Below are positions 32,553 to 43,320 of a stretch of DNA of 43,391 nucleotides, piece by piece. The translations under genes were made by a program, and so were the position numbers. The stretch comes from Mycobacterium sp. E2733 (GTDB taxonomy: Bacteria; Actinomycetota; Actinomycetes; Mycobacteriales; Mycobacteriaceae): positions 1-43,391 of the forward strand of contig NZ_LZJZ01000050.1 of NCBI RefSeq assembly GCF_001667585.1, in the 5' to 3' direction. Each line of letters starts with the position of its first letter. Position 1 is the stretch's first letter. The notes beneath the pieces were generated by a model. It worked only from the letters and a program-made list of their open reading frames with translations, was not told the DNA's origin and made no database searches.

Positions 32553-33674
32553 TCAACGTCGGTAAGCGCTGATCACATCCGGATCGGGGTCCAATCCCAG
32601 GCCCGGTCCGAGAGGGACCGACACCTGGCCCGCGGTCGGGGCGAGGGCATCGTCATAGACGGCGGCCTCCAGTTCGAACCAGCGCCATTCGATCATGGAG
32701 TCAGGGGTACCAAGCGCGGCCGTCGCATGAATCGCCGCGAGCAGGCCCGGGCCGTCGTAGAAGGAGTGCGTCATCACCGGGACGTTGCGGGCCGCCGCGA
32801 GAGGAAAAACCTTACACAGCTCGCTGATGCCGCCCATCTTGGCCGGGCTCGGCTGTACGAAGTCCACCGCCCTTGCGGCGAGCATGCGCTCGAATTCCAT
32901 GAGCGTCGAGACGTTTTCGCCGGACGAGATGCGGATGCCGCTGATTCGTCGCAGTTCGGCAAGACCGACGAAATTCTCCGGCGGCCAGAGCGGCTCCTCG
33001 AGAAATTTGAGTCCAACCGGCTTGAGTTCCTGAGCGAAAACGTCGGCTTCGGTCAAGGTCCACGGACAGCCGGCGTCCACAATCAGCTCCACGTCGGGGC
33101 CGGCTTCCTCGCGGGCCGCGCGGATTGCCGGCATGCTCACCTCGTGCAGCTTGATTCCCCGAAATCCAGCATCGAGGGTTCGCCGAACCGCGGTGCGGAC
33201 CAGCGCGGGGTCGGCATAGCACGCCAAGCTCGCGTAGCAAGGCATAGCGGTCATTCCGCCGCCGAGAAGCCGGCACACCGGGGTGTTGGCGAGCTTGCCG
33301 GCGATATCCCACAGGGCGATGTCCACCGCCGAGAGCGCATAGGTCAAGGCATCGCCGCGTCCGAAAACATGCAGGTTCTTTTGAACCTCCAGCATCAGGG
33401 GCCCGATCCGGGTGGCGTCCCGGCCAATGCAGAGCGGCGCGATCAGTTCATCGACGGCAAGCTTGGCCGAATCGACGGCGCGAAAACCGAAGGCTTCGCC
33501 CCAACCCTCCACTCCGTCGCGGGTTGTGACCTTGACGAGCAGCGAGTCTGCGGCGGACAGCTCGTCGCCCCAGAGGGACGCCCCGGGTATGCTGCCCGCC
33601 TTCAAGGGGATACGCAGCGGAACCGTTTCGATCTTGGCGATGACTGCCGTGCGATCTGCGGCAATGGGAGACAT
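32553..33674 (-). CDS. Enolase-superfamily enzyme (mandelate racemase/muconate lactonizing family)
   Basis: 373 aa. Capping domain (1-140) and barrel. The KxH pair Lys175/His177 (GIKLHEV), metal ligands Asp200 (VDAG), Glu226 (LEEP), Glu253 (SSGEN), and His303 (MTHSF) are present, giving the mandelate-racemase-like acid/base set. Likely dehydrates or racemises a sugar acid or carboxylic acid; substrate unknown. ATG 33674 follows CAGGAG by 8 bases. Downstream member of the minus-strand series aconitase-AhpD-VOC-this gene, 30 bp after the VOC stop. Confidence 0.88.
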   Translation of the reverse strand: MSPIAADRTAVIAKIETVPLRIPLKAGSIPGASLWGDELSAADSLLVKVTTRDGVEGWGEAFGFRAVDSAKLAVDELIAPLCIGRDATRIGPLMLEVQKNLHVFGRGDALTYALSAVDIALWDIAGKLANTPVCRLLGGGMTAMPCYASLACYADPALVRTAVRRTLDAGFRGIKLHEVSMPAIRAAREEAGPDVELIVDAGCPWTLTEADVFAQELKPVGLKFLEEPLWPPENFVGLAELRRISGIRISSGENVSTLMEFERMLAARAVDFVQPSPAKMGGISELCKVFPLAAARNVPVMTHSFYDGPGLLAAIHATAALGTPDSMIEWRWFELEAAVYDDALAPTAGQVSVPLGPGLGLDPDPDVISAYRR

Positions 33675-33704
33675 CTGCGACTCCTGATGCTTGCGGGGCC
33701 GGGG

Positions 33705-34163
33705 TCAGCCGTGCAGCCGTTTGGCAATGACCTCGCGGGGCAGCTGCCGGGGAGTCGGGTAGGCAACGATCACCCGTTCCCTGTCGGGATCGCAAGCTTC
33801 GACGAAGGTTATCCCGCCCTGGGTATACGAATAGGCGGCAACGTCGTGAGCCTTCAGGCGGTGTGCAATCTGCTGCAGATCGGATTCGCTGTCGGTGGCC
33901 CACATCAGATACTGCACGCCGATGGTGCCCGGCCCGCGATGCCGGAAGGTGGGCTCTGCATGCAGGTATAGCTGAAATCCGTTGGGTGCCAACAGCAGAG
34001 CCATGTTGGACTCCCGAATGAGCACACTGCAGGAGAACACATCGCAGTAGAACTTCAGCGACCGGTCCAAGTCCGACACCCGGATCACACACGAGGCAAC
34101 CCCCGCGGCGATCCCGGCCTCGGGGTTTTCGGTATCCATAGCTTGATTCTGCTCGCCTGCCAT
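33705..34163 (-). CDS. VOC/glyoxalase-family protein
   Basis: 152 aa. Vicinal-oxygen-chelate fold: CVIRVSDLDRSLKFYCDVF opens the first beta-alpha-beta module and GIQYLMWA-like sequence (GVQYLMWATDSE) opens the second. These are metal-dependent lyases, dioxygenases or binding proteins; function unknown. ATG 34163 follows GGAG; a codon at ~34139 (MDTEN) is an alternative. The frame is open far upstream (to 34667) but overlaps the AhpD-like gene out of frame and is spurious there. Confidence 0.83.
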   Translation of the reverse strand: MAGEQNQAMDTENPEAGIAAGVASCVIRVSDLDRSLKFYCDVFSCSVLIRESNMALLLAPNGFQLYLHAEPTFRHRGPGTIGVQYLMWATDSESDLQQIAHRLKAHDVAAYSYTQGGITFVEACDPDRERVIVAYPTPRQLPREVIAKRLHG

Positions 34164-34179
34164 GTCATGTCTCCGGCGG

Positions 34180-34506
34180 CTATTTGGCGAGTTCCTCGAG
34201 GGCCAGCGTGGCATGCGCGTAGGCGCCACCGGCGCGCATCTCGGCCGCGACCCAGATGGCCTCCATGATCTCTTGGTCGCTGTTGCCTTTCCGGCGGGCG
34301 AGCCGGGTGTGCCCGCGGATGCAATAGGGGCATTGGGTGGTGTGCGCGACCGCGACCGCGATGAGCTGTTTGGTTTTCTCCGGCAGGGCGCCATCGGCGA
34401 ACACCGCACGGCTGAACGCCTCAAACGCGTCATGGGTGTGGGGGACGAGTTCCTTGCGGAGTTTGTGGATCTCGGGGGTTGTGGGGTGGTACATCTCCTC
34501 GGCCAT
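34180..34506 (-). CDS. AhpD-like carboxymuconolactone decarboxylase-family protein
   Basis: 108 aa. The CPYCIRGH motif (CxxC with His) is that of AhpD-type peroxidase partners in the CMD family; EKTKQLIAVAVAHTTQ precedes it as usual. Probably acts as a thiol redox protein or small decarboxylase. ATG 34506 follows GAAGGAG. It lies 33 bp after the aconitase stop and 16 bp before the VOC start, so co-transcription is likely. Confidence 0.9.
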   Translation of the reverse strand: MAEEMYHPTTPEIHKLRKELVPHTHDAFEAFSRAVFADGALPEKTKQLIAVAVAHTTQCPYCIRGHTRLARRKGNSDQEIMEAIWVAAEMRAGGAYAHATLALEELAK

Positions 34507-34539
34507 GGTGGTGTCTCCTTCCTGAGTCGGACTAAATTG

Positions 34540-37353
<2,814 letters not shown>

Positions 37354-37610
37354 GAGAAACCCCCTTACGCGCTGCCCGACTGGTAATTCGAGCCTACGGC
37401 AATTGAGTACATGGGCAAGAGTGGCAGGTTGGCACACCGGCCCGAGCGAACCCCCAGAATTCGATGAATACCCTCTTGCGGGCCGGCCGCATACTGGGTA
37501 CATGCCGGAGCTGACCATCCAGCCGCAAGCAGCCGACGGCACGTGATAAACCCGCCGATTGCGCGGCAACGTTGAGCCATCTCGACGCCCACTATTGACC
37601 AGGAGTCCCG

Positions 37611-38024
37611 ATGACAACCGAGGCTGACGCCGCTCTCATCAAGCTCACGGGTACGGTCGTGAAGGTCAAGAACGCCACCGACGACATGCGTGGACGGCAG
37701 GTAAAGGACAAGGACCACAAGCACTTCGGCAGGGTGCATGACGTCTTCGTGGACGACCGTGAGCGCAAGCCCCGCTTCCTCCTCGTCGACCATGGTGGCC
37801 TTCTCGGCATCGGCGAAAGAGAGTCTTTCATCCCGGTCGACGTGATCGACGCGACCACCAGTGATGATGTCTTCATCGGCGATACGCACGATCACATCTG
37901 CGGGGCTCCGGCGTATGACTCAGGACTGGTCAACGATCGTGACTACCAGAGCCGTGTCTGTGGGTATTACGGATGCTCGCCCTACTGGCAGTCCGGTTAC
38001 GTCTACCCAAGCTTCAACCTGTAA
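37611..38024 (+). CDS. PRC-barrel domain protein
   Basis: 137 aa. A PRC-barrel-like beta domain spans ~8-85 ([49 protein letters not shown]). The tail is rich in Tyr, Cys and Asp, with [10 protein letters not shown]. Such proteins often bind RNA or membranes or act in stress; function unknown. ATG 37611 follows AGGAG by 6 bases. The 257-bp region upstream to acn shows no gene. Confidence 0.8.
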   Translation: MTTEADAALIKLTGTVVKVKNATDDMRGRQVKDKDHKHFGRVHDVFVDDRERKPRFLLVDHGGLLGIGERESFIPVDVIDATTSDDVFIGDTHDHICGAPAYDSGLVNDRDYQSRVCGYYGCSPYWQSGYVYPSFNL

Positions 38025-38029
38025 GCGAG

Positions 38030-38050
38030 TTCGGAACCGTGGGTTCCGAA
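38030..38050. terminator. Perfect 9-bp hairpin after the PRC-barrel gene
   Basis: TTCGGAACC-GTG-GGTTCCGAA, starting 6 bases after the stop and lying between convergent genes. Likely bidirectional terminator though no T-run follows. Confidence 0.65.
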
Positions 38051-38129
38051 ACCACCAAGTCGCGATCGGTAACTGTCGACACCGACAAGCCGGTGACTGA
38101 CCCCGCGGGGGTGCTGCCACGGCCGGGAC

Positions 38130-39110
38130 TCAGCCCTTGCGTCGCAACACGTCGGCGAGCGCCCGCCGCGGCGTGGGCGGCGGCGTCCCGTCGAGTGCCG
38201 GCGCGACACCCACCCGGATCAGGACCTGGGGCAGATCGGTGTGACCCGTGATCGCCGCGAGCAGTTCACGGCTGACCGACAGTTCCGTCAGTTGTGAGAC
38301 CGTGCACGTGGCCAAGCCGGCCATCGTGCATTCCAGCAGGACACGCGACAGCGCCTCGCCGCACTCCAGCGCGTTGGCGTGGGTGTCGTCCTCGGTGGAC
38401 AGCATCAAGATCTTCGAGAAATCTCGCGTGATCCCGGCGCGCCTGTCCAGGTTGCGGGTGAAGGGAAAGTGGCGATTGACGCCTACCCGATGCGACTCGG
38501 CGGCCGAGATCAGCGAGCTATAGGGGATGCCCTCGGCTACTTCGAACGGGGCTGTCCACCAATCGAGTTCGAGATGGTACGGAGAATCGTACAGACGCAG
38601 CGACTCGGTGAACTCGGCCGCCTCGGCCAGGCGCGGACGCGTCTCCTCCGGTAGCACGTCCAAGCGCACTCCGCCGCCGTCGATGCCGCCGCGTAGCAGG
38701 GGCTCGAACGATTCCCAGTCGACCGGTGCGAGGAATGGCAGCCGATCAGTCCGGCGTTTCAGCATCGCGTCGGCGCGACGACGCTGCTCGTCGGTCACGC
38801 CTTCCGCGGGTACGAATTTCACCCGCGCCAGGTGGGCCGGATTAGCTGGATCGGGAAATCGCTCGACATCGGCGATCCAGCCCGCGGCCGCCATCGCCAC
38901 CCGAAGATGATCGAGCACCCCGCCGCAGCCGATGTGAGCCTCTCGCGTCGATCGGTCCGTGTGCACGACACGGCTCGTATCGAGAAACAGGTCCAGCCCG
39001 GCGCCGTCTGTCACCCACAGCCACGGCTGGGTGTTGTACAGGGACGGGGCACGGCAGGCGATCCGGACCGCGTTCTCGATGACTGTGGTTTCCACCATGG
39101 TGTCCAACAT
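38130..39110 (-). CDS. acg: Acg-family putative nitroreductase
   Basis: 326 aa, similar to M. tuberculosis Acg (Rv2032) along its length: CRAPSLYNTQPWLW, CGGVLDHLRVAMAAAGW, RRTDRLPF, ESLRLYDSPYH, SSLISAAES, TMAGLATCT, PPTPRRAL. Family members have a nitroreductase-like fold and are induced by hypoxia and NO. ATG 39110 follows GGAGG; a further ATG lies at 39098. Divergent from the Cys-cluster regulator at 39242, with AT-rich palindromes between. Second acg-family gene in the window. Confidence 0.92.
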   Translation of the reverse strand: MLDTMVETTVIENAVRIACRAPSLYNTQPWLWVTDGAGLDLFLDTSRVVHTDRSTREAHIGCGGVLDHLRVAMAAAGWIADVERFPDPANPAHLARVKFVPAEGVTDEQRRRADAMLKRRTDRLPFLAPVDWESFEPLLRGGIDGGGVRLDVLPEETRPRLAEAAEFTESLRLYDSPYHLELDWWTAPFEVAEGIPYSSLISAAESHRVGVNRHFPFTRNLDRRAGITRDFSKILMLSTEDDTHANALECGEALSRVLLECTMAGLATCTVSQLTELSVSRELLAAITGHTDLPQVLIRVGVAPALDGTPPPTPRRALADVLRRKG

Positions 39111-39179
39111 GGCGCACCTCCGGTTTCCCTGCTGCCCCAAGGTCGTCGCGTCAGTGGAGACGCCCAGGGCGTTCAGTGC

Positions 39180-39207
39180 TATTATTAATGAATAATATCC
39201 TCTAAAT
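39180..39207. promoter_or_regulatory. Divergent acg/regulator operator, copy B
   Basis: Perfect palindrome TATTATT-AATG-AATAATA (39180-39197) running into AATAATATCCTCTAAAT (39191-39207). It lies 70 bp from acg and 35 bp from the regulator start. The second half recurs at 14022-14038. Probable binding site of the adjacent regulator. Confidence 0.68.
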
Positions 39208-39241
39208 AGCTGGAAGGCAACCGGACGAGAGGACTGATGGG

Positions 39242-39976
39242 GTGGGCGAGCACAACGAGGAGGAGGCCGGGCGGCCGCACCGCGGAAAACGCAACCGGCA
39301 GCACCAACGAGTTCTGGAAATGGTGCGCGAGCACGACGGACCGGTCGACGCGGCCGAACTCGGTGCCCGGCTCGGACTGCACACGACGACCGTGCGCTTT
39401 CATCTTGACGCGCTGTGCGCCGAGGGGCTCGTTGAGCGCACCCGGATCACGCGCGCCGGCGTGGGCCGCCCCCGCACCGGCTACAGCGCGGTGCGCGAGC
39501 GGCTGGACTATCGAATCCTGGCCGAGATATTGGCGCTGGAACTCGGTGAGACCGTCGACAAGCGGCGCCGCCGCGCTGAAGCCGCCGGCCGGCGATGGGC
39601 TGAGCGGATCAAGGAGGACGATTCCCACGAAGGTATTGCGGGGCAACATGTTCCACAGCGCCTTACACCCAGAAAAGCCGCTGAAGAGCGATCGGCGATG
39701 ATTACGACGGTGTTCGACCGCATGGGATTCGGTCCCGAGTTAATCTCGCCCGAGAAGTCGACTCCCGGCAACGAGCGGACCATCCGCCTGCACAGTTGTC
39801 CGGTCCGTGACATGGCCCGTGATCACCCGGAGGTGGCGTGCGCCCTGCACCGCGGGCTGTTGCAGGGCCTGGCGGGCCCGACGGAGCCGGTTGGTTCCGC
39901 GCCTGCGATGCACGCCGAGCTGAGACCCTTCGTCGAACCTGAACTGTGTCTGGCGAGGGTGATCGCGCGTGACTGA
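39242..39976 (+). CDS. Winged-helix regulator with Cys cluster (SufR-like), paralogue of the nirK-operon regulator
   Basis: 244 aa. Helix-turn-helix and wing at ~22-82 (HTTTVRFHLDAL, GVGRPRTGYS). The sensor domain has Cys186 (LHSCPVRDMARD), Cys200 (C-x13-C) and Cys236 (EPELCLARV), matching the regulator at 19861-20571 in spacing of the first two and in flanking Pro/Asp/Ala-Arg residues. Probable Fe-S or metal/redox sensor; ligation is inferred. GTG 39242 follows GAGAGGA by 8 bases. The next gene (truncated haemoglobin) overlaps it by 8 bp, so they are co-translated. Confidence 0.82.
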   Translation: MGEHNEEEAGRPHRGKRNRQHQRVLEMVREHDGPVDAAELGARLGLHTTTVRFHLDALCAEGLVERTRITRAGVGRPRTGYSAVRERLDYRILAEILALELGETVDKRRRRAEAAGRRWAERIKEDDSHEGIAGQHVPQRLTPRKAAEERSAMITTVFDRMGFGPELISPEKSTPGNERTIRLHSCPVRDMARDHPEVACALHRGLLQGLAGPTEPVGSAPAMHAELRPFVEPELCLARVIARD

Positions 39977-40406
39977 CTTGTGCGCCCCGGTCGGCCATGG
40001 GATCGCAGATCTCGCTACCCGCGCGGACGTCGAGGCGCTCTTGCGCCGATTTTACGGCCGGGTGATGGTCGACGATGTGCTCGTCGAGCCGTTCGGGGAG
40101 TTGCGAAGCAAGGGTTTGGACTCGCACATCCCGGTGATGACCGACTTCTGGGAGACCGCCCTGTTTCGTGCCGGACTCTATCGCGGCAGCGCCCTGCACG
40201 CCCACCGGCACATCCATCGGCGAACCCCGTTGAGCAGCCGCCACTTTGTTCGCTGGCTGACGGTGTGGAATGAGACCGTCGACGCGATGTTCCAAGGACC
40301 CATCGCCGAACGCGCGAAGATTCAGGGCGCCAGGATCGCCTGGGCCATGCATCGGCGGTTGACGGGCACGGACACACCAGAACTCGACACCGCGGTCGCG
40401 CGCTGA
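39969..40406 (+). CDS. Group III truncated haemoglobin
   Basis: 145 aa. The group III signature is clear: FYGRVMVDDVLVEPF in helix B/C, HIPVMTDFWETALF, AHRHIHRRTPLSSRHFVRWLTVW around the proximal haem His (one of His78-83), and AERAKIQGARIAWAM at the end. These haem proteins bind O2/NO and in Campylobacter protect from nitrosative stress; M. tuberculosis lacks this group. GTG 39969 overlaps the regulator stop. Converges on the Fe-S gene with 16 bp between. Confidence 0.88.
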   Translation: MTDLCAPVGHGIADLATRADVEALLRRFYGRVMVDDVLVEPFGELRSKGLDSHIPVMTDFWETALFRAGLYRGSALHAHRHIHRRTPLSSRHFVRWLTVWNETVDAMFQGPIAERAKIQGARIAWAMHRRLTGTDTPELDTAVAR

Positions 40407-40422
40407 ACGCTCTCGTGGCGTG

Positions 40423-41168
40423 CTAGCGGCGGAAGAGCTTGCGCCCCAGCCAGACCGCCGGGTCGTACCTGCGACCCGCGACGCGTTCCTTCATGGGGAT
40501 GATGGCGTTGTCGGTGATCTTGATGTGCTCCGGGCAGACCTCGGTACAGCACTTGGTGATGTTGCACAGTCCCAGGCCCTGCTGGTCCTGGGCGAGGTCT
40601 CGACGGTCGGCGGTATCGAGGGGGTGCATTTCCAGTTCCGCGAGGCGAATGAACATGCGCGGCCCGGCATACGCTCGCTTGTTGTCTTCGTGGTCACGGA
40701 TCACGTGGCAGACGTCTTGGCACAGAAAGCACTCGATGCACTTGCGGAACTCCTGCGAGCGCTCGACGTCGGCTTGGGCCATCCGGTATTCGCCGGGCCG
40801 AAGATCCTTGAATGGCGCGAAAGACGGTATTCTTTTGGCCTTTTCATAGTTGAACGAGACGTCGGTGACGAGATCGCGAATCACCGGGAAGGCTCGCATC
40901 GGGGTACCGTGACAACCTCGTCTTCGGCGAAGGTCGACATGCGGGTCATGCACATCAACTTCGGATAGCCGTTGATCTCCGCCGAGCAGGAACCGCATTT
41001 GCCCGCCTTGCAGTTCCAGCGCACCGCCAGGTCGGGCACTTGCGTGGCCTGCACCCGGTGGATCACGTCCAGCACGACCTCGCCCTCGTTCACCTCGACG
41101 GTGAAGTCCCGGAGATCGCCACCCCGCTCGTCGCCGCGCCACACCCGGATGATCCCGTTGTAAGTCAT
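40423..41168 (-). CDS. Succinate dehydrogenase/fumarate reductase-type iron-sulfur protein, split by a frameshift
   Basis: Similar to M. tuberculosis Rv0247c (248 aa). Residues 1-88 (ATG 41168) carry the 2Fe-2S motif RWNCKAGKCGSCS and LMCMTRM; this frame then ends at a TGA. From ~40915 the next frame continues PMRAFPVIRDLVTDVSFNY with CIECFLCQDVC and CNITKCCTEVCPEHI. At the join, GTC ACG GTA CCC lacks one base compared with the expected VTVTPMR. One inserted base near 40914-40916 restores a complete protein, so this is either a true pseudogene or a sequencing/assembly slip. No SdhA or SdhC gene is adjacent; the upstream neighbour is the Mo-oxidoreductase. Confidence 0.88.
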
Positions 41169-41269
41169 CGACTCCTCCGTCCGGTCAAGGCATTCCAGTT
41201 GAGCATCGATTTTCGCGTCATTAGTTCCAGTTGCCCGTCGCGTCCTCCACTATGGGGGCAGGATGCGCA

Positions 41270-43138
41270 TCAGATTGTCTGGTGACGCCCGAAGTATTCG
41301 TGGTCTTCGTTGTAGCCTCCGTATCCGCTGCCCAGCTCGGAGTAGTGGGCGATGAACTCAATGCCCTTGATCCACTTCACATGTCGGAAGCCGTGTTGTA
41401 GTTCGTTCCGCAGCCGCAGCGGTGCGCCGTGCCCGTAACTCACCGGCTCGTTGTTCATGTCATAGGCCAGCATGGTCAGATGGTGACTCATCTGCTCGAT
41501 CGGGTGCGCGACGTAGTAGATGCCGCCGTCGGCGCCCGGACCCAGCGAGTAGAACACCACCCACTTGGCTGCCGGCAGCGGCTTGACGATGTCCATGATC
41601 GTCTGCATCGACACGCCACCCCATTTCGCGACGCCCGACCAGCCCTGAATGCAAAAGTGTTGGGTGATTTGTTCGTGGTACGGCAGCTCATGCAGGTCGG
41701 CTAAGGAAAACTCCATCGGATGCTCGACGAGACCGTAGACGCGCAGCCGCCAATCGACAAAGTTGTTCTTCTCCAGCTCTTTGTACTCAACGGTTTCCGG
41801 GTAGGTGCCGTTGTGCCAGAGATACGGCGAGATGTCATCTTCGGTGAACGCTCCTGGCTCGGGGTTGACGCGCTCGAACAGCCGTTGCAGCGGCCCGACG
41901 AGTGCGTAGCCGACCCGTTGCACCACGCGCGGATGGCGATGGGTGAAGGGCGTGGCGGCCACCCAGCCGACGGTGACCACCACCATGGCCATGGCGAATA
42001 CCCCGAACCCGACCCAGCCGTTGTCGTCGCGCGCGGCGAACATGTGGTTGAGGTTGCGCAATGCCTCGGTAGCGAAGACGAACGTCACGTGGACGACGAT
42101 GAAGAAGAGGAAATACACCAGCACCAGGAAATGCAGCGAGCGCGCGGCCTGGATGCTCAACCGCTTGCTGATCACGGTAAGACGCATCGAGAGGGCCGGC
42201 GACATTCCGAGCCCGGTGATGAGCGCGAGCGGTGCGGCGATGAAGACGGTGGTGAAGTACGCCAGCAGTTGCAGCCCGTTGTAGGCCACCCAGGTATTGT
42301 CCGTCGGCCAATCCAGCGACAGGTATTGGATCGCAACGGAAACCGCGTTGGGGAAGACGTCCCAGCTGGTCGGAACGACCCTTCGCCATTGGCCGGTAGC
42401 GAACAAAAGCACGTAGAACGCCGCGCCGTTGAGTAGCCACAAGACGTCTACGCCGAGGTGCCACCACCGCGCCAGGCCGATCGAATGGCGAATTCCCGGC
42501 AACCCCAGTTGGCGCGGTAGTGCTACCGAGTCGTCCTTGGCCGTCCACAGCGGGTCGTCCGGCACTGGCTTTGCCACCCGCAGCCATTCGTCCTTGCCCG
42601 GCGTGGAGTTGCGCCTGAAGTAGAGCCGCGGATGGTCGCACAGGATCTGGATCCCGGAGCGAATGATGAACATCATCAGGAACAGGTTGAAGAAATGCGT
42701 CCAGCCCACCCATGCGGGGATGCCCGGGCTGACCGCCGAGGGAACCCGGCTGCCGGGATAGCGTTGAATGAATGCCTGGACGGCCGGCATGTTGTGCAGG
42801 CCCTTGCCGACCGCTACCGCCGCGAGCAGGAAAACGAATCCAATGGGAATGAGCCACAACAGATTTAACCATCTGTCACGACCGATGCGCAGCCGCGGCG
42901 CAATCGCCCGTTTGTCTTCGATCCCGCCGGCCCAGGTCTGCGGGTCGACGATGTTCTCGGCCAGCTGCAACTCTGCGCGATAGCCCGCATCCTGACTCTG
43001 ATCGCCGACGTCATTGTTGGGTGTGACGTGTCGACCGTCGCGCGGCGTAATCGCCTCGGCGCTCGCAGAGGAATCAAGCTGTCTGTCGGCGCCGTGATCA
43101 CCCTGCGGGCGCAGAAAGTAGGTTTCGTGTTGTGTCAT
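41270..43138 (-). CDS. Membrane cytochrome b-type/molybdopterin oxidoreductase fusion (sulfite-oxidase family)
   Basis: 622 aa. N-terminal ~75 residues soluble; then about six membrane helices at ~90-400 with scattered His (HFFNLFLMMFIIR, RWWHLGVDVLW, SLHFLVLVYFLFFIVVH) resembling b-type cytochromes of the cytochrome b561/hydrogenase kind. From ~430 a sulfite-oxidase-type Moco domain: HFCIQGWSGVAKWGG with Cys496 as the Mo ligand, and YGHGAPLRLRNELQHGFRHVKWI. It probably transfers electrons between the quinone pool and an unknown substrate. ATG 43138 (GTG 43150 also possible). The inverted repeat at 43161-43186 precedes it. M. tuberculosis Rv0218 is the likely relative. Confidence 0.85.
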   Translation of the reverse strand: MTQHETYFLRPQGDHGADRQLDSSASAEAITPRDGRHVTPNNDVGDQSQDAGYRAELQLAENIVDPQTWAGGIEDKRAIAPRLRIGRDRWLNLLWLIPIGFVFLLAAVAVGKGLHNMPAVQAFIQRYPGSRVPSAVSPGIPAWVGWTHFFNLFLMMFIIRSGIQILCDHPRLYFRRNSTPGKDEWLRVAKPVPDDPLWTAKDDSVALPRQLGLPGIRHSIGLARWWHLGVDVLWLLNGAAFYVLLFATGQWRRVVPTSWDVFPNAVSVAIQYLSLDWPTDNTWVAYNGLQLLAYFTTVFIAAPLALITGLGMSPALSMRLTVISKRLSIQAARSLHFLVLVYFLFFIVVHVTFVFATEALRNLNHMFAARDDNGWVGFGVFAMAMVVVTVGWVAATPFTHRHPRVVQRVGYALVGPLQRLFERVNPEPGAFTEDDISPYLWHNGTYPETVEYKELEKNNFVDWRLRVYGLVEHPMEFSLADLHELPYHEQITQHFCIQGWSGVAKWGGVSMQTIMDIVKPLPAAKWVVFYSLGPGADGGIYYVAHPIEQMSHHLTMLAYDMNNEPVSYGHGAPLRLRNELQHGFRHVKWIKGIEFIAHYSELGSGYGGYNEDHEYFGRHQTI

Positions 43139-43160
43139 GGGGGAGCCCACTCTCTATCTA

Positions 43161-43186
43161 GTTTATACAATCCCCCTTGTGTAAAC
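43161..43186. promoter_or_regulatory. Inverted repeat upstream of the Mo-oxidoreductase
   Basis: GTTTATACAA - TCCCCC - TTGTGTAAAC, 10-bp arms with one mismatch. Shares arms with the element before osmC (22748-22774). Lies 23 bp before the ATG, where it could act as repressor site or promoter core (TATAAA on the minus strand). Confidence 0.65.
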
Positions 43187-43286
43187 GATACGCCACGGCG
43201 GTGCGCCGCCCCCAGGCAGCGCAACATCCACGCCCGGACGGTTCGCGCTGCGGTCCGGACATCGGAGAACCCTTGACGGCATACAG

Positions 43287-43316
43287 ACATACTGTATGTT
43301 AATACATACAGTATGT
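43287..43316. promoter_or_regulatory. Two tandem palindromes ACATACNGTATGT
   Basis: ACATACTGTATGT at 43287-43299 and ACATACAGTATGT at 43304-43316, centres 17 bp apart. Each is a perfect 6+1+6 palindrome. The pattern is typical of TetR-type operators binding two dimers; the regulated gene lies beyond the contig end or is the divergent Mo-oxidoreductase. Confidence 0.7.
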
Positions 43317-43320
43317 ATGA

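Noticed and set aside
37354..37617. N-terminal extension of the aconitase frame
   Set aside because: No family similarity, and a good ribosome-binding site precedes ATG 37353.
43161..43186. SigF-type promoter reading of the osmC/Mo-oxidoreductase element
   Set aside because: GTTT is present on the minus strand but no GGGTA-like -10 follows at the right distance in either copy.
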